In this document: positions 9,674 through 21,224 of the stretch, piece after piece
Position numbering within the stretch: position 1 is the stretch's first letter
How the letters are laid out: each line of letters opens with the position of its first letter
Source of the DNA: an uncultured Alkalilimnicola sp.
GTDB taxonomy: Bacteria; Pseudomonadota; Gammaproteobacteria; Nitrococcales; AK92
Length of the DNA stretch: 64,000 bases
Assembly: GCA_937951875.1 (NCBI GenBank)
Contig: CALGAN010000010.1
Span: 21,409 to 85,408, forward strand
Reading direction: 5' to 3'
The notes under the pieces: model-generated
The model's database searches: none
Told to the model about the DNA's origin: nothing
Seen by the model: only the letters and a program-made list of their open reading frames with translations
Made by a program: the position numbers and the translations under genes

Positions 9674-10840
9674 ATGATTCACCTGCCGAGCCTCAAGTTC
9701 CCCTTGGGCGAGTCCATCGAAATGCTCCAGCACTCGGTGCGCGAGTTCGCCGCGCGCGAGATCGCGCCGCGCGCCGCCGAGATCGACCGTAGCAACAGCT
9801 TCCCCATGGACCTGTGGCGCAAGTTCGGCGAGCTGGGCCTGCTCGGCATCACGGTGGAGGAGGAGTACGGCGGTGCCGGCATGGGCTATCTGGCCCACGT
9901 GGTGGCCATGCAGGAGATCAGTCGTGCCTCGGCCGCGGTGGGCCTGTCCTACGGCGCGCACTCCAACCTCTGCGTCAACCAGATCCGCCGCAACGGCAGC
10001 GAGGCGCAGAAGCGCAAATACCTGCCCAAGCTGATCAGCGGCGAGCACGTCGGCGCGCTGGCGATGAGCGAGCCAGGCGCCGGCTCGGACGTGGTGTCGA
10101 TGAAGCTGCGTGCCGAGCGCAAAGGTGATCGTTACATCCTCAACGGCAACAAGATGTGGATCACCAACGGTCCGGACGCCGACGTGCTGGTGGTGTACGC
10201 CAAGACCGACCCCGACGCCGGCCCGCGCGGCATCACCGCGTTCCTGATCGAGAAGGGCTTCAAGGGCTTCTCCACCGCGCAGAAGCTGGACAAGCTGGGC
10301 ATGCGCGGCTCCAACACCTGCGAGCTGGTGTTCGAGGACTGCGAGGTGCCGGCCGAGAACGTGCTCGGCCAGGTCAACGAGGGGGTGCGCGTGCTGATGA
10401 GCGGTCTGGACTACGAGCGCGTGGTGCTGGCCGGCGGCCCGCTCGGCATCATGGACGCCTGCATGGACGTGGTGATTCCCTACGTGCACGAACGCCGCCA
10501 GTTCGGCCAGCCAATCGGCCAGTTCCAGCTGATCCAGGGCAAGCTGGCCGACATGTACACCACCATGAACGCCTGCAAGGCCTATCTCTACGCCGTGGCG
10601 GCGGCCTGCGACCGCGGCGAGACCACCCGCAAGGACGCCGCCGGCGTGATCCTCTACGCCGCCGAGAAGGCCACCTGGATGGCCGGCGAGGCGATCCAGA
10701 TCCTCGGCGGCAACGGCTACATCAACGACTACCCGACCGGCCGCCTGTGGCGCGACGCCAAGCTCTACGAGATCGGCGCCGGCACCTCCGAAATCCGCCG
10801 CATGCTCATCGGTCGCGAGCTGTTCGCCGAAACCATGTAA
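9674..10840 (+). CDS. liuA: Isovaleryl-CoA dehydrogenase
   Basis: A 388-residue FAD flavoprotein that oxidises isovaleryl-CoA to 3-methylcrotonyl-CoA in leucine breakdown, passing electrons to ETF. Acyl-CoA dehydrogenase signatures are present: ALAMSEPGAGSDVVSMKL and QILGGNGYINDYP. The catalytic base is at the isovaleryl-specific place, Glu248 in GLDYERVVLAGGPLG, while the usual MCAD position reads YEIGAGTSEIRR without a Glu. This distinguishes it from short- and medium-chain enzymes. A strong AGGAGGAGAG site precedes ATG 9674. It is first in the liuABCDE operon, only 4 bp from liuB. Confidence 0.96.
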   Translation: MIHLPSLKFPLGESIEMLQHSVREFAAREIAPRAAEIDRSNSFPMDLWRKFGELGLLGITVEEEYGGAGMGYLAHVVAMQEISRASAAVGLSYGAHSNLCVNQIRRNGSEAQKRKYLPKLISGEHVGALAMSEPGAGSDVVSMKLRAERKGDRYILNGNKMWITNGPDADVLVVYAKTDPDAGPRGITAFLIEKGFKGFSTAQKLDKLGMRGSNTCELVFEDCEVPAENVLGQVNEGVRVLMSGLDYERVVLAGGPLGIMDACMDVVIPYVHERRQFGQPIGQFQLIQGKLADMYTTMNACKAYLYAVAAACDRGETTRKDAAGVILYAAEKATWMAGEAIQILGGNGYINDYPTGRLWRDAKLYEIGAGTSEIRRMLIGRELFAETM

Positions 10841-10844
10841 GAAA

Positions 10845-12452
10845 ATGAGCCAGTTACACAGCAAAATTAATCCTCGAAGCGAGGATTTTCGGCGCAACGC
10901 CGAGGTCATGGCCGAGCTGGTCGCCGACCTGCGGGCACAGGTGGCGCGCATCGTCCAGGGCGGCGGCGAGCAGGCGCGCCAGCGCCACGTGGCGCGCGGC
11001 AAGCTGCTGCCGCGCGAGCGCATCCGTACGCTGCTCGACCCCGGCTCGCCGTTCCTGGAGCTGTCGCAGCTGGCCGCCTACGGGGTGTACGACGAAGAGG
11101 TGCCGGCCGCCGGCATCATCACCGGCATCGGCCGGGTCAGCGGCCAGGAGTGCATGGTGGTGGCCAATGACGCCACCGTGAAGGGCGGCACCTACTACCC
11201 GTTGACGGTGAAGAAGCACCTGCGCGCCCAGGAGATCGCCCAGCAGAACCGGCTGCCGTGCATCTACCTGGTGGACTCCGGCGGCGCCAACCTGCCGAAC
11301 CAGGACGAGGTGTTCCCCGACCGCGACCACTTCGGGCGGATTTTCTTCAACCAGGCCAACATGTCCGCGCAGGGCATCCCGCAGATCGCCGCGGTGATGG
11401 GCTCCTGCACCGCCGGCGGCGCCTACGTGCCGGCCATGGCGGACGAGGCGGTGATCGTCAAGGGGCAGGGCACCATCTTCCTGGGCGGCCCGCCGCTAGT
11501 GAAGGCCGCCACCGGCGAGGTGGTCACGGCCGAGGAACTGGGCGGCGCCGACGTGCACGCCAAGGTTTCCGGCGTGGCCGACCACTACGCGCTCAACGAT
11601 GCGCACGCGCTCGGCATCGTCCGCCGGCTGGTGGCCAATCTCAACCGCCGTAAGCAGATGACGCTCGCCGTGCGCGAGCCGCGGCCGCCGGCCTACGATC
11701 CGGCCGAGCTGTACGGGGTGGTGCCGACCGACCTGCGCAGGCCCTACGACGTGCGCGAGGTGATCGCCCGCATCGTCGATGCCAGCGAGCTGGACGAGTT
11801 CAAGGCGCTGTACGGCACCACGCTGGTGTGCGGCTTCGCCCACATCCACGGCTATCCGGTGGGCATCGTCGCCAACAACGGGGTGTTGTTCTCGGAGTCG
11901 GCGCTAAAGGGCGCGCACTTCATAGAGCTTTGCAATCAGCGCGGCATCCCTTTGGTTTTCTTGCAAAACATCACCGGCTTCATGGTCGGCCGCAAGTACG
12001 AGGCCGGCGGCATCGCCCGCGACGGCGCCAAGCTGGTGACTGCGGTGGCCACCGCCCGGGTGCCGAAGTTCACGGTGATCATCGGCGGCAGCTTCGGCGC
12101 CGGTAATTACGGCATGTGCGGCCGCGCCTACGGCCCGCGCTTCCTGTGGATGTGGCCCAACGCCCGCATCTCGGTGATGGGCGGCGAGCAGGCGGCGAAC
12201 GTGCTGGCGCAGGTGCGCCGCGACGGCCTGGAGCGGCAGGGCAAGTCCTGGAGCGCGGAGGAGGAGGAGGCCTTCAAGGCCCCCATCCGCGCCCAGTATG
12301 AGCGCCAGGGCCATCCGTACTACGCCAGCGCCCGGCTGTGGGACGACGGCGTGATCGATCCGGCCGACACCCGCCGGGTGCTGGCGCTCGGCATCTCCGC
12401 GGCGCTCAACGCCCCGATCGAGCCGCCCGGCTTCAGCCTGTACCGCATGTGA
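10845..12452 (+). CDS. liuB: Methylcrotonyl-CoA carboxylase, carboxyltransferase (beta) subunit
   Basis: A 535-residue subunit that moves the carboxyl group from biotin on LiuD to 3-methylcrotonyl-CoA, giving 3-methylglutaconyl-CoA. The sequence shows the biotin-dependent carboxyltransferase fold: CIYLVDSGGANLPNQDEVFPD around residue 140, MGSCTAGGAYVPAM around 185, and GGSFGAGNYGMCGRAYGPRFLWMWPNARISVMGGEQAA around 415. Length matches MccB. The gene lies 4 bp after liuA and 8 bp before liuC, so it is translated within the same operon. Confidence 0.96.
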   Translation: MSQLHSKINPRSEDFRRNAEVMAELVADLRAQVARIVQGGGEQARQRHVARGKLLPRERIRTLLDPGSPFLELSQLAAYGVYDEEVPAAGIITGIGRVSGQECMVVANDATVKGGTYYPLTVKKHLRAQEIAQQNRLPCIYLVDSGGANLPNQDEVFPDRDHFGRIFFNQANMSAQGIPQIAAVMGSCTAGGAYVPAMADEAVIVKGQGTIFLGGPPLVKAATGEVVTAEELGGADVHAKVSGVADHYALNDAHALGIVRRLVANLNRRKQMTLAVREPRPPAYDPAELYGVVPTDLRRPYDVREVIARIVDASELDEFKALYGTTLVCGFAHIHGYPVGIVANNGVLFSESALKGAHFIELCNQRGIPLVFLQNITGFMVGRKYEAGGIARDGAKLVTAVATARVPKFTVIIGGSFGAGNYGMCGRAYGPRFLWMWPNARISVMGGEQAANVLAQVRRDGLERQGKSWSAEEEEAFKAPIRAQYERQGHPYYASARLWDDGVIDPADTRRVLALGISAALNAPIEPPGFSLYRM

Positions 12453-12460
12453 GGAATTCC

Positions 12461-13261
12461 ATGAGCTCCGCTAGTGAACCCACGGTGCTCTGCGGGGTGG
12501 ACGCGCGCGGCGTGGCGACGGTCACGCTCAACCGCCCCGAGTTGCACAACGCTTTCGACGACGCGCTGATCGCTGCGCTCACCGACACCTTCCGGCGCCT
12601 CGACACCGACCCGCGGGTGCGGGTGGTGGTGCTGGCGGCGGCTGGCCGCAGCTTCTCGGCCGGCGCCGATCTCGGCTGGATGAAGCGCATGGCCGGCTAC
12701 GGCTGGGAGGAGAACTACCGCGACGCCCGGCAGCTGGCCGAGCTGATGCGCGCCCTCAACGAGCTGGGGAAGCCGACCGTGGCGCGCGTGCAGGGCGCGG
12801 CCTACGGCGGCGGCGTTGGCCTGGTGGCCTGCTGCGACATCGCCCTGGCCTCGACGGCGGCCAGCTTCTGCCTGTCCGAGGTCAAGCTGGGGCTGATCCC
12901 GGCCGTGATCAGCCCCTACGTGGTGCGCGCCATCGGCGAGCGCCACGCCCGGCGCTACTTCGTCAGCGCCGAGCGCTTCGATGCCGCCGAGGCGTTGCGC
13001 ATCGGCCTGGTGCACGAGGTGGTGGCCCCGGAGGCGCTGGACGAGCGCCTGGAGGTGCTGCTGAAGACCCTGCTCGGTAACGGCCCGGAGGCGATGCGCG
13101 CGGCCAAGGCGCTGGCCCGCGAGGTCGCGCCGGCGCCGGTGGACGAAGCGGTGATCGACGACACCGCCCGCCGTATCGCCGAGCGCCGCGCCAGCGTCGA
13201 GGGACGGGAAGGGCTGAGCGCCTTCCTGGAGAAGCGGCGGCCGAAGTGGTGCGAGGGCTGA
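12461..13261 (+). CDS. liuC: 3-methylglutaconyl-CoA hydratase (enoyl-CoA hydratase family)
   Basis: A 266-residue crotonase-fold enzyme expected to hydrate 3-methylglutaconyl-CoA to HMG-CoA. The oxyanion-hole segments are visible as FSAGADLGWMKRM (near residue 65) and GAAYGGGVGLVACCDIALA (near 108). The SEVKLGLIPAVISPYV block is typical of the methylglutaconyl-CoA hydratase subgroup. ATG 12461 follows TGAGGAATTCC, with GAGG at good spacing; longer in-frame extensions overlap liuB and are not supported. The function is assigned from family and operon context. Confidence 0.92.
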   Translation: MSSASEPTVLCGVDARGVATVTLNRPELHNAFDDALIAALTDTFRRLDTDPRVRVVVLAAAGRSFSAGADLGWMKRMAGYGWEENYRDARQLAELMRALNELGKPTVARVQGAAYGGGVGLVACCDIALASTAASFCLSEVKLGLIPAVISPYVVRAIGERHARRYFVSAERFDAAEALRIGLVHEVVAPEALDERLEVLLKTLLGNGPEAMRAAKALAREVAPAPVDEAVIDDTARRIAERRASVEGREGLSAFLEKRRPKWCEG

Positions 13262-13265
13262 GGCG

Positions 13266-15271
<2,006 letters not shown>

Positions 15272-15275
<4 letters not shown>

Positions 15276-16177
15276 ACCTGCCCGCCAAGGTGAAGATCGT
15301 CGAGGTCGGCCCGCGCGACGGCCTGCAGAACGAGCCGACGCCGGTGCCGGTGGAGGTCAAGGTCGAACTGATCGAACGGCTGGCCGACGCCGGCCTCACC
15401 GTGATCGAGGCCGGCAGCTTCGTATCACCCAAGTGGGTGCCGCAGATGGCCGACACCGACCGGGTGCTCGCGGCGCTCAAGCCGCGCCCGGGCGTCAGCT
15501 ATCCGGTGCTCACGCCCAACATGAAGGGGCTGGAGGCGGCGCTGGCCGCCGGCGCGCGGGAAGTGGCGGTGTTCGGAGCGGCGTCGGAGAGCTTCAGCCG
15601 CAAGAACATCAACTGCTCGATCGCCGAGAGCCTCGACCGGTTCGCGCCGGTGGTGGCGGCGGCGCGCGCCGCCGGCGTGGCCGTGCGCGGCTACGTGTCC
15701 TGCGCGCTGGGCTGCCCCTACGAGGGCGAGATCGCGCCAGCGGCGGTGGCCGAGGTCGCCGGGCGGCTCTACGAGATGGGCTGCTACGAGATCTCGCTGG
15801 GCGACACCATCGGCGTCGGCACCCCGCTCAAGGCGCAGCGGATGATCGAGGCGGTGGCGGCGCGCGTGCCGATCGAGCGGCTGGCGGCGCACTTCCACGA
15901 TACCTACGGCCAGGCGCTGGCCAACCTGTTCGCCGTGCTGCAGCTGGGCGTGGCGGTGATCGACAGCTCGGTGGCCGGCCTCGGCGGCTGTCCCTACGCG
16001 CGCGGCGCTAGCGGCAACGTCGCCACCGAGGACGTGGTGTACATGCTCGACGGCCTGGGTATCGACTGCGGTGTCGATCTGCAGCGGCTGGCCGCCGCCG
16101 GCCGCTACATCTGCGCCCAGCTCGGCCGCGCGCCGGCCTCCAAGGTGGCCCAGGCGCTCGCCGCCAAGGTGGGGTGA
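15272..16177 (+). CDS. liuE: Hydroxymethylglutaryl-CoA lyase
   Basis: A 301-residue TIM-barrel enzyme that splits HMG-CoA into acetoacetate and acetyl-CoA, ending leucine catabolism. It has VGPRDGLQNE at the N-terminus, HFHDTYGQALAN for metal binding, and the signature SVAGLGGCPYARGASGNVATED with the catalytic Cys240. It is the last gene of the operon. Its product acetoacetate is the substrate of the acetoacetyl-CoA synthetase encoded just downstream on the other strand. Confidence 0.96.
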
Positions 16178-16252
16178 GGCGCCGATCTGCTGCGAGGCTT
16201 TAGCGGGGCGTGGCCCTTATCCCAGGCCGGCTAGGCACGGCGCCAGCCCGGA

Positions 16253-16361
16253 GCGTTCCCTCCCCCCTCGTGGGGGAGAGCGTAGCGAGGGGGAGGGAAC
16301 GTAGGGGGCGATCGCTCTGCCTAGATCCGGTTGCGGCACGTCGACTCGGCGGACGTGTGCA
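16253..16361. repeat. Dispersed intergenic repeat, copy A
   Basis: This lies between the convergent liuE and aacS. It begins with an inverted repeat (CGTTCCCTCCCCCCTCG paired with CGAGGGGGAGGGAACG, 16254-16301) around a 15-nt loop. It continues with CTCTGCCTAGATCC and TGCGGCACGTCG (16315-16343), which recur with changes at 23451-23480. The arms could also stop transcription from both sides. Nothing else is seen between 16178 and 16418. Confidence 0.65.
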
Positions 16362-16418
16362 TACGCTCGCGCGGAACCGGGCGAGGGCGCTAAGAGGAGG
16401 CCAATTTCACCCCGCTCG

Positions 16419-18386
<1,968 letters not shown>

Positions 18387-18477
18387 GGTCGTCGATCCTT
18401 GGGACTGTCGTTGTTGTCGTAATGAGGTCGTAGTGGCGTGCCGCCACAGGCCGTACCCGTGTCCGTCGGCGAGGGCT

Positions 18478-18506
18478 AACTTAGTGCTGCTTTACCATAG
18501 CGTCAA
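18478..18506 (-). promoter_or_regulatory. aacS promoter with LiuR-like operator
   Basis: Read on the minus strand: TTGACG (18506-18501), 17 bp, TAAGTT (18483-18478). The first 16 bases, TTGACGCTATGGTAAA, match the liuA operator at 13 of 16 positions and have the same register relative to the -35. This copy of the liuA promoter layout suggests LiuR also controls acetoacetate activation. The initiation point would be about 85 nt upstream of the aacS start. Confidence 0.65.
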
Positions 18507-18596
18507 CTCAAACCAAAGTCGTAGGCAGCCCGGGGGCGGTCGCTGGCATACTCCTCTGCACCCGAGAAAAGCATAAGCACGAAAGGGAGGTGGCTC

Positions 18597-19385
18597 ATGA
18601 GCTTGACCGGCAAGGCCGCGGTGGTGACCGGCTCCACCAGCGGCATCGGGCTGGCGGTGGCGCGGGCGCTGGCGGCCCAGGGCGCCAAGGTTCTGCTGAA
18701 CGGCCTGGAGGCGAACGCCGGCGACGGCGAGGCGCTGGCGCGCCAGCTGGCGGGCGAGTACGGGGTCGAGGTGCGCTTCCACGGCGCCGACATGCGCGAC
18801 CCGGGGCAGATCGAAGCGATGATCGCGTTCGCGGCCGAGGCCTTCGGCGGCGTCGACATTTTGGTGAACAACGCCGGCATCCAGCACACCGCGCCGACCG
18901 AGGCCTTCCCGGTCGAGCGCTGGGACGCCATCATCGCCATCAACCTGTCGGCGGCTTTCCATGCCATCCGCGCGGCATTGCCGCACATGCAGCGCCGCGG
19001 CTGGGGCCGCATCGTCAACACCGCCTCGGTGCACGGGCTGGTGGCGTCGGTGCACAAGGCGGCCTACGTCGCCGCCAAGCACGGGTTGGTGGGGCTGACC
19101 AAGGTGGTGGCGCTGGAGAACGCCGAGCGCGGCATTACCTGCAACGCCATCTGCCCGGGGTGGGTGAACACGCCGCTGATCCAGCAGCAGATCGTCGATA
19201 TCGCCGAGCGCGATCAGGTGGATATCGCCGAGGCCAGCCGGCGTCTGGTCGGCGCCAAGCAGCCGTCCAAGGGGTTCGTGCAGCCGGAGCAGATCGGCGC
19301 CCTGGTGTGCTTCCTGTGCTCGGACGCCGCCTCGCAGATCACCGGCGCGGCGCTGCCCATCGACGGCGCCTGGACCGCGCAGTAG
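18597..19385 (+). CDS. bdhA: 3-hydroxybutyrate dehydrogenase
   Basis: A 262-residue NAD-dependent short-chain dehydrogenase converting (R)-3-hydroxybutyrate and acetoacetate. It carries the cofactor loop TGSTSGIG, NNAGIQH, and the catalytic Tyr-Lys pair in AAYVAAKHGLVGLTKV. The segment CPGWVNTPLIQQQI...VDIAEASRRLVGAKQPSKGFVQPEQIG is characteristic of D-3-hydroxybutyrate dehydrogenases. ATG 18597 follows GGGAGGTGG. The neighbouring aacS and liu operon place it in ketone-body and PHB-monomer metabolism. Confidence 0.94.
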   Translation: MSLTGKAAVVTGSTSGIGLAVARALAAQGAKVLLNGLEANAGDGEALARQLAGEYGVEVRFHGADMRDPGQIEAMIAFAAEAFGGVDILVNNAGIQHTAPTEAFPVERWDAIIAINLSAAFHAIRAALPHMQRRGWGRIVNTASVHGLVASVHKAAYVAAKHGLVGLTKVVALENAERGITCNAICPGWVNTPLIQQQIVDIAERDQVDIAEASRRLVGAKQPSKGFVQPEQIGALVCFLCSDAASQITGAALPIDGAWTAQ

Positions 19386-19393
19386 CGCCGTGC

Positions 19394-20104
19394 TTACCAG
19401 GGAATGGGCTGCCGGTCCCGGAAGAAGCCGCCGGTGGGGCCGTCGCTGGGCAGGGTGGCAGCCCAGACGATGCCGGCGGCGGCCTCGGCGACGCTGCGCG
19501 GCGCTTGCGGGCCGCCCATGCGGGTCTTCACCCAGCCGGGGCTGACCGCGTTGACCAGGATGTTGTCGTTCTTGAACTCCGCCGCCAGCACCCGGGTCAT
19601 GGCGTTGAGCGCGGCCTTGGAGATGCGGTAGGCAGCGTGGGTGCCGCTCATGTCGGCGAGCTGGCCCAGTTCGCTGGAGACGTTGACGATGCGGCCGTAG
19701 CGGTTGCGGCGCATGATCGGGATCATCGCCTGGCACAGCCGGTAGGGGCCGTAGACGTTGGTCTCCATGGTGGTGCGCAGGATGTCGAGTGGGATCTCCA
19801 GGCTGGTCTGGGTCGCGCCCTCGAGCAGCACGCCGGCGTTGTTGATCAGCACGTCGAGCCGACCGAAGGTACCGTTCACGTACTCGGCCGCCCGCTTGAT
19901 GCTCTCGTTCTTGGTGACGTCGAGCGGGAAATAGACGATATCCAGGCCTTCGGCCTGCAGCTTGTCGGCGGCAGCCTTGCCGCTGAGTCCCTCGCGACTG
20001 GTGAGGATCACCTTGTGCCGCTCCTGCGAGAGCTGGCGGCACACTTCCAGCCCGATGCCGCGGTTGCCGCCGGTGACCAGAGCGACGCGTTGGAACTCTG
20101 CCAT
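19394..20104 (-). CDS. Short-chain dehydrogenase/reductase (carbonyl-reductase-like)
   Basis: A 236-residue classical SDR. It has ALVTGGNRGIGLEVC near the N-terminus, a DVTK motif, NNAGVLLEG, and YRISKAALN with the catalytic Tyr and Lys, then SPGWVKTRMGGPQAPR. The last segment and overall look resemble animal/plant carbonyl reductase 1-type SDRs that prefer NADPH. Substrate is unknown. ATG 20104 is preferred over TTG 20110 because AAGGA lies 6 nt before it. It ends 8 bp from the convergent bdhA stop. Confidence 0.82.
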   Translation of the reverse strand: MAEFQRVALVTGGNRGIGLEVCRQLSQERHKVILTSREGLSGKAAADKLQAEGLDIVYFPLDVTKNESIKRAAEYVNGTFGRLDVLINNAGVLLEGATQTSLEIPLDILRTTMETNVYGPYRLCQAMIPIMRRNRYGRIVNVSSELGQLADMSGTHAAYRISKAALNAMTRVLAAEFKNDNILVNAVSPGWVKTRMGGPQAPRSVAEAAAGIVWAATLPSDGPTGGFFRDRQPIPW

Positions 20105-20125
20105 GCCCAATCCTTAGGTAAGGCG

Positions 20126-20149
20126 ACCCGTCGGCGTAAGCCGGCGGGT
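20126..20149. terminator. Hairpin between gpmA and the SDR gene
   Basis: CCCGTCGGC and GCCGGCGGG pair (one G-U) around GTAA, with an extra A-T pair outside, 11 nt after the gpmA stop on the minus strand. It lacks a U-run, so it may be a weak or Rho-assisted terminator or an mRNA 3'-end stabiliser. Confidence 0.4.
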
Positions 20150-20159
20150 TGCGCCGGGG

Positions 20160-20870
20160 TTAGTGATGCCCGAGCTGCTGCTCGCGCAGGTAGTAGCGCT
20201 TCTGCAGTCTCAGCTCGTCGTCCAGCTCGTAGACCAGCGGATCGCCGGTGGCGATCTCCACCTTCATGATCTCGTCGTCGGAGAGCTGCTCGATGTGCTT
20301 GATCAGCGCGCGGATGCTGTTGCCGTGGGCGGCGATCAGCACCGACTCGGACTGGCGCAGGGTCGGCGCGATCGTGCTCTCCCAGTAGGGCAGCACGCGC
20401 TCCAGCGTGGTCTTGAGCGACTCGGCGGCCGGCAGCTCCGACGGCTGCAAGTCCTTGTAGCGCGGATCGAAGCGCGGGTGGCGCTCGTCGTCCAGGCTCA
20501 GCGCCGGCGGCGGCGTGGCGTAGCTGCGGCGCCAGATGTGCACCTGCTCGTCACCATACTTCTGCGCGGTCTCGGCCTTGTTCAAGCCGGTCAGCGCGCC
20601 GTAGTGGCGCTCGTTCAGACGCCAGCTCTTGGTGACCGGGATGTACATCTGGTCGAGCTCGTCGAGGATCATCCAGCAGGTGCGGATCGCCCGCTTGAGC
20701 ACCGAGGTGAAGGCGCAGTCGAAGCGGAAACCGGCGGCGCGCAGCGCTTGACCGGCGGCTTTGGCTTCCTCGCGGCCCTTGTCGGTGAGGTCGACGTCGA
20801 CCCAGCCGGTGAAGCGGTTCTCCAGGTTCCAGATGCTCTGGCCGTGACGTACCAGTACGAGACGTTTCAT
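20160..20870 (-). CDS. gpmA: 2,3-bisphosphoglycerate-dependent phosphoglycerate mutase
   Basis: A 236-residue glycolytic enzyme that interconverts 3- and 2-phosphoglycerate. It shows the histidine phosphatase motif LVRHGQSIWNLENRFTGW with the phosphorylated His9, RAIRTCW, LNERHYGALTGLNK, and the second active-site His in AAHGNSIRALIKH. Length fits the dPGM family (about 230-250). It is monocistronic and divergent from the TonB receptor gene. Confidence 0.95.
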   Translation of the reverse strand: MKRLVLVRHGQSIWNLENRFTGWVDVDLTDKGREEAKAAGQALRAAGFRFDCAFTSVLKRAIRTCWMILDELDQMYIPVTKSWRLNERHYGALTGLNKAETAQKYGDEQVHIWRRSYATPPPALSLDDERHPRFDPRYKDLQPSELPAAESLKTTLERVLPYWESTIAPTLRQSESVLIAAHGNSIRALIKHIEQLSDDEIMKVEIATGDPLVYELDDELRLQKRYYLREQQLGHH

Positions 20871-21224
20871 CGAGTCGGATTCCCTTGCGTTCGGCGGCGT
20901 GCGCCAGCGCCCGCCGCGGCCGTCGGTTCGGTGCTTGGAGCCAGTGACGAAGGCCGTCGCGGGTCCGCGTTCCCGGGGCTCGCCAGAAGCTCTTGTTGGG
21001 CGCGGCTAGTGTAGCAGCGCGCCGGAATCGACGCGACGCGTCGAAGCGCGAATGCGCCATTTGCCGCGGTGGGTGCGGCATTTCACACACCTTCGCCTCG
21101 GCTCCGTCTCCCAAGTCGCTGAATGGAAAGCCTCGCTGCGCTGGCACGCCGCTTGCCGAGCGTCGCCGCGTAGGGCCGTCGCACGACCGGCCCCGGCAAC
21201 ACGTATCGCTTCGGGAGTTCGCAA
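20871..21224. other. Gene-free divergent region between gpmA and oprC
   Basis: 354 bp that must hold the promoters of gpmA (leftward) and oprC (rightward). The only internal open frames are short and unconvincing. I see no clear -35/-10 pair, Fur box or CueR-type operator. GGGAG at 21212-21216 is the ribosome site for oprC. Confidence 0.5.
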
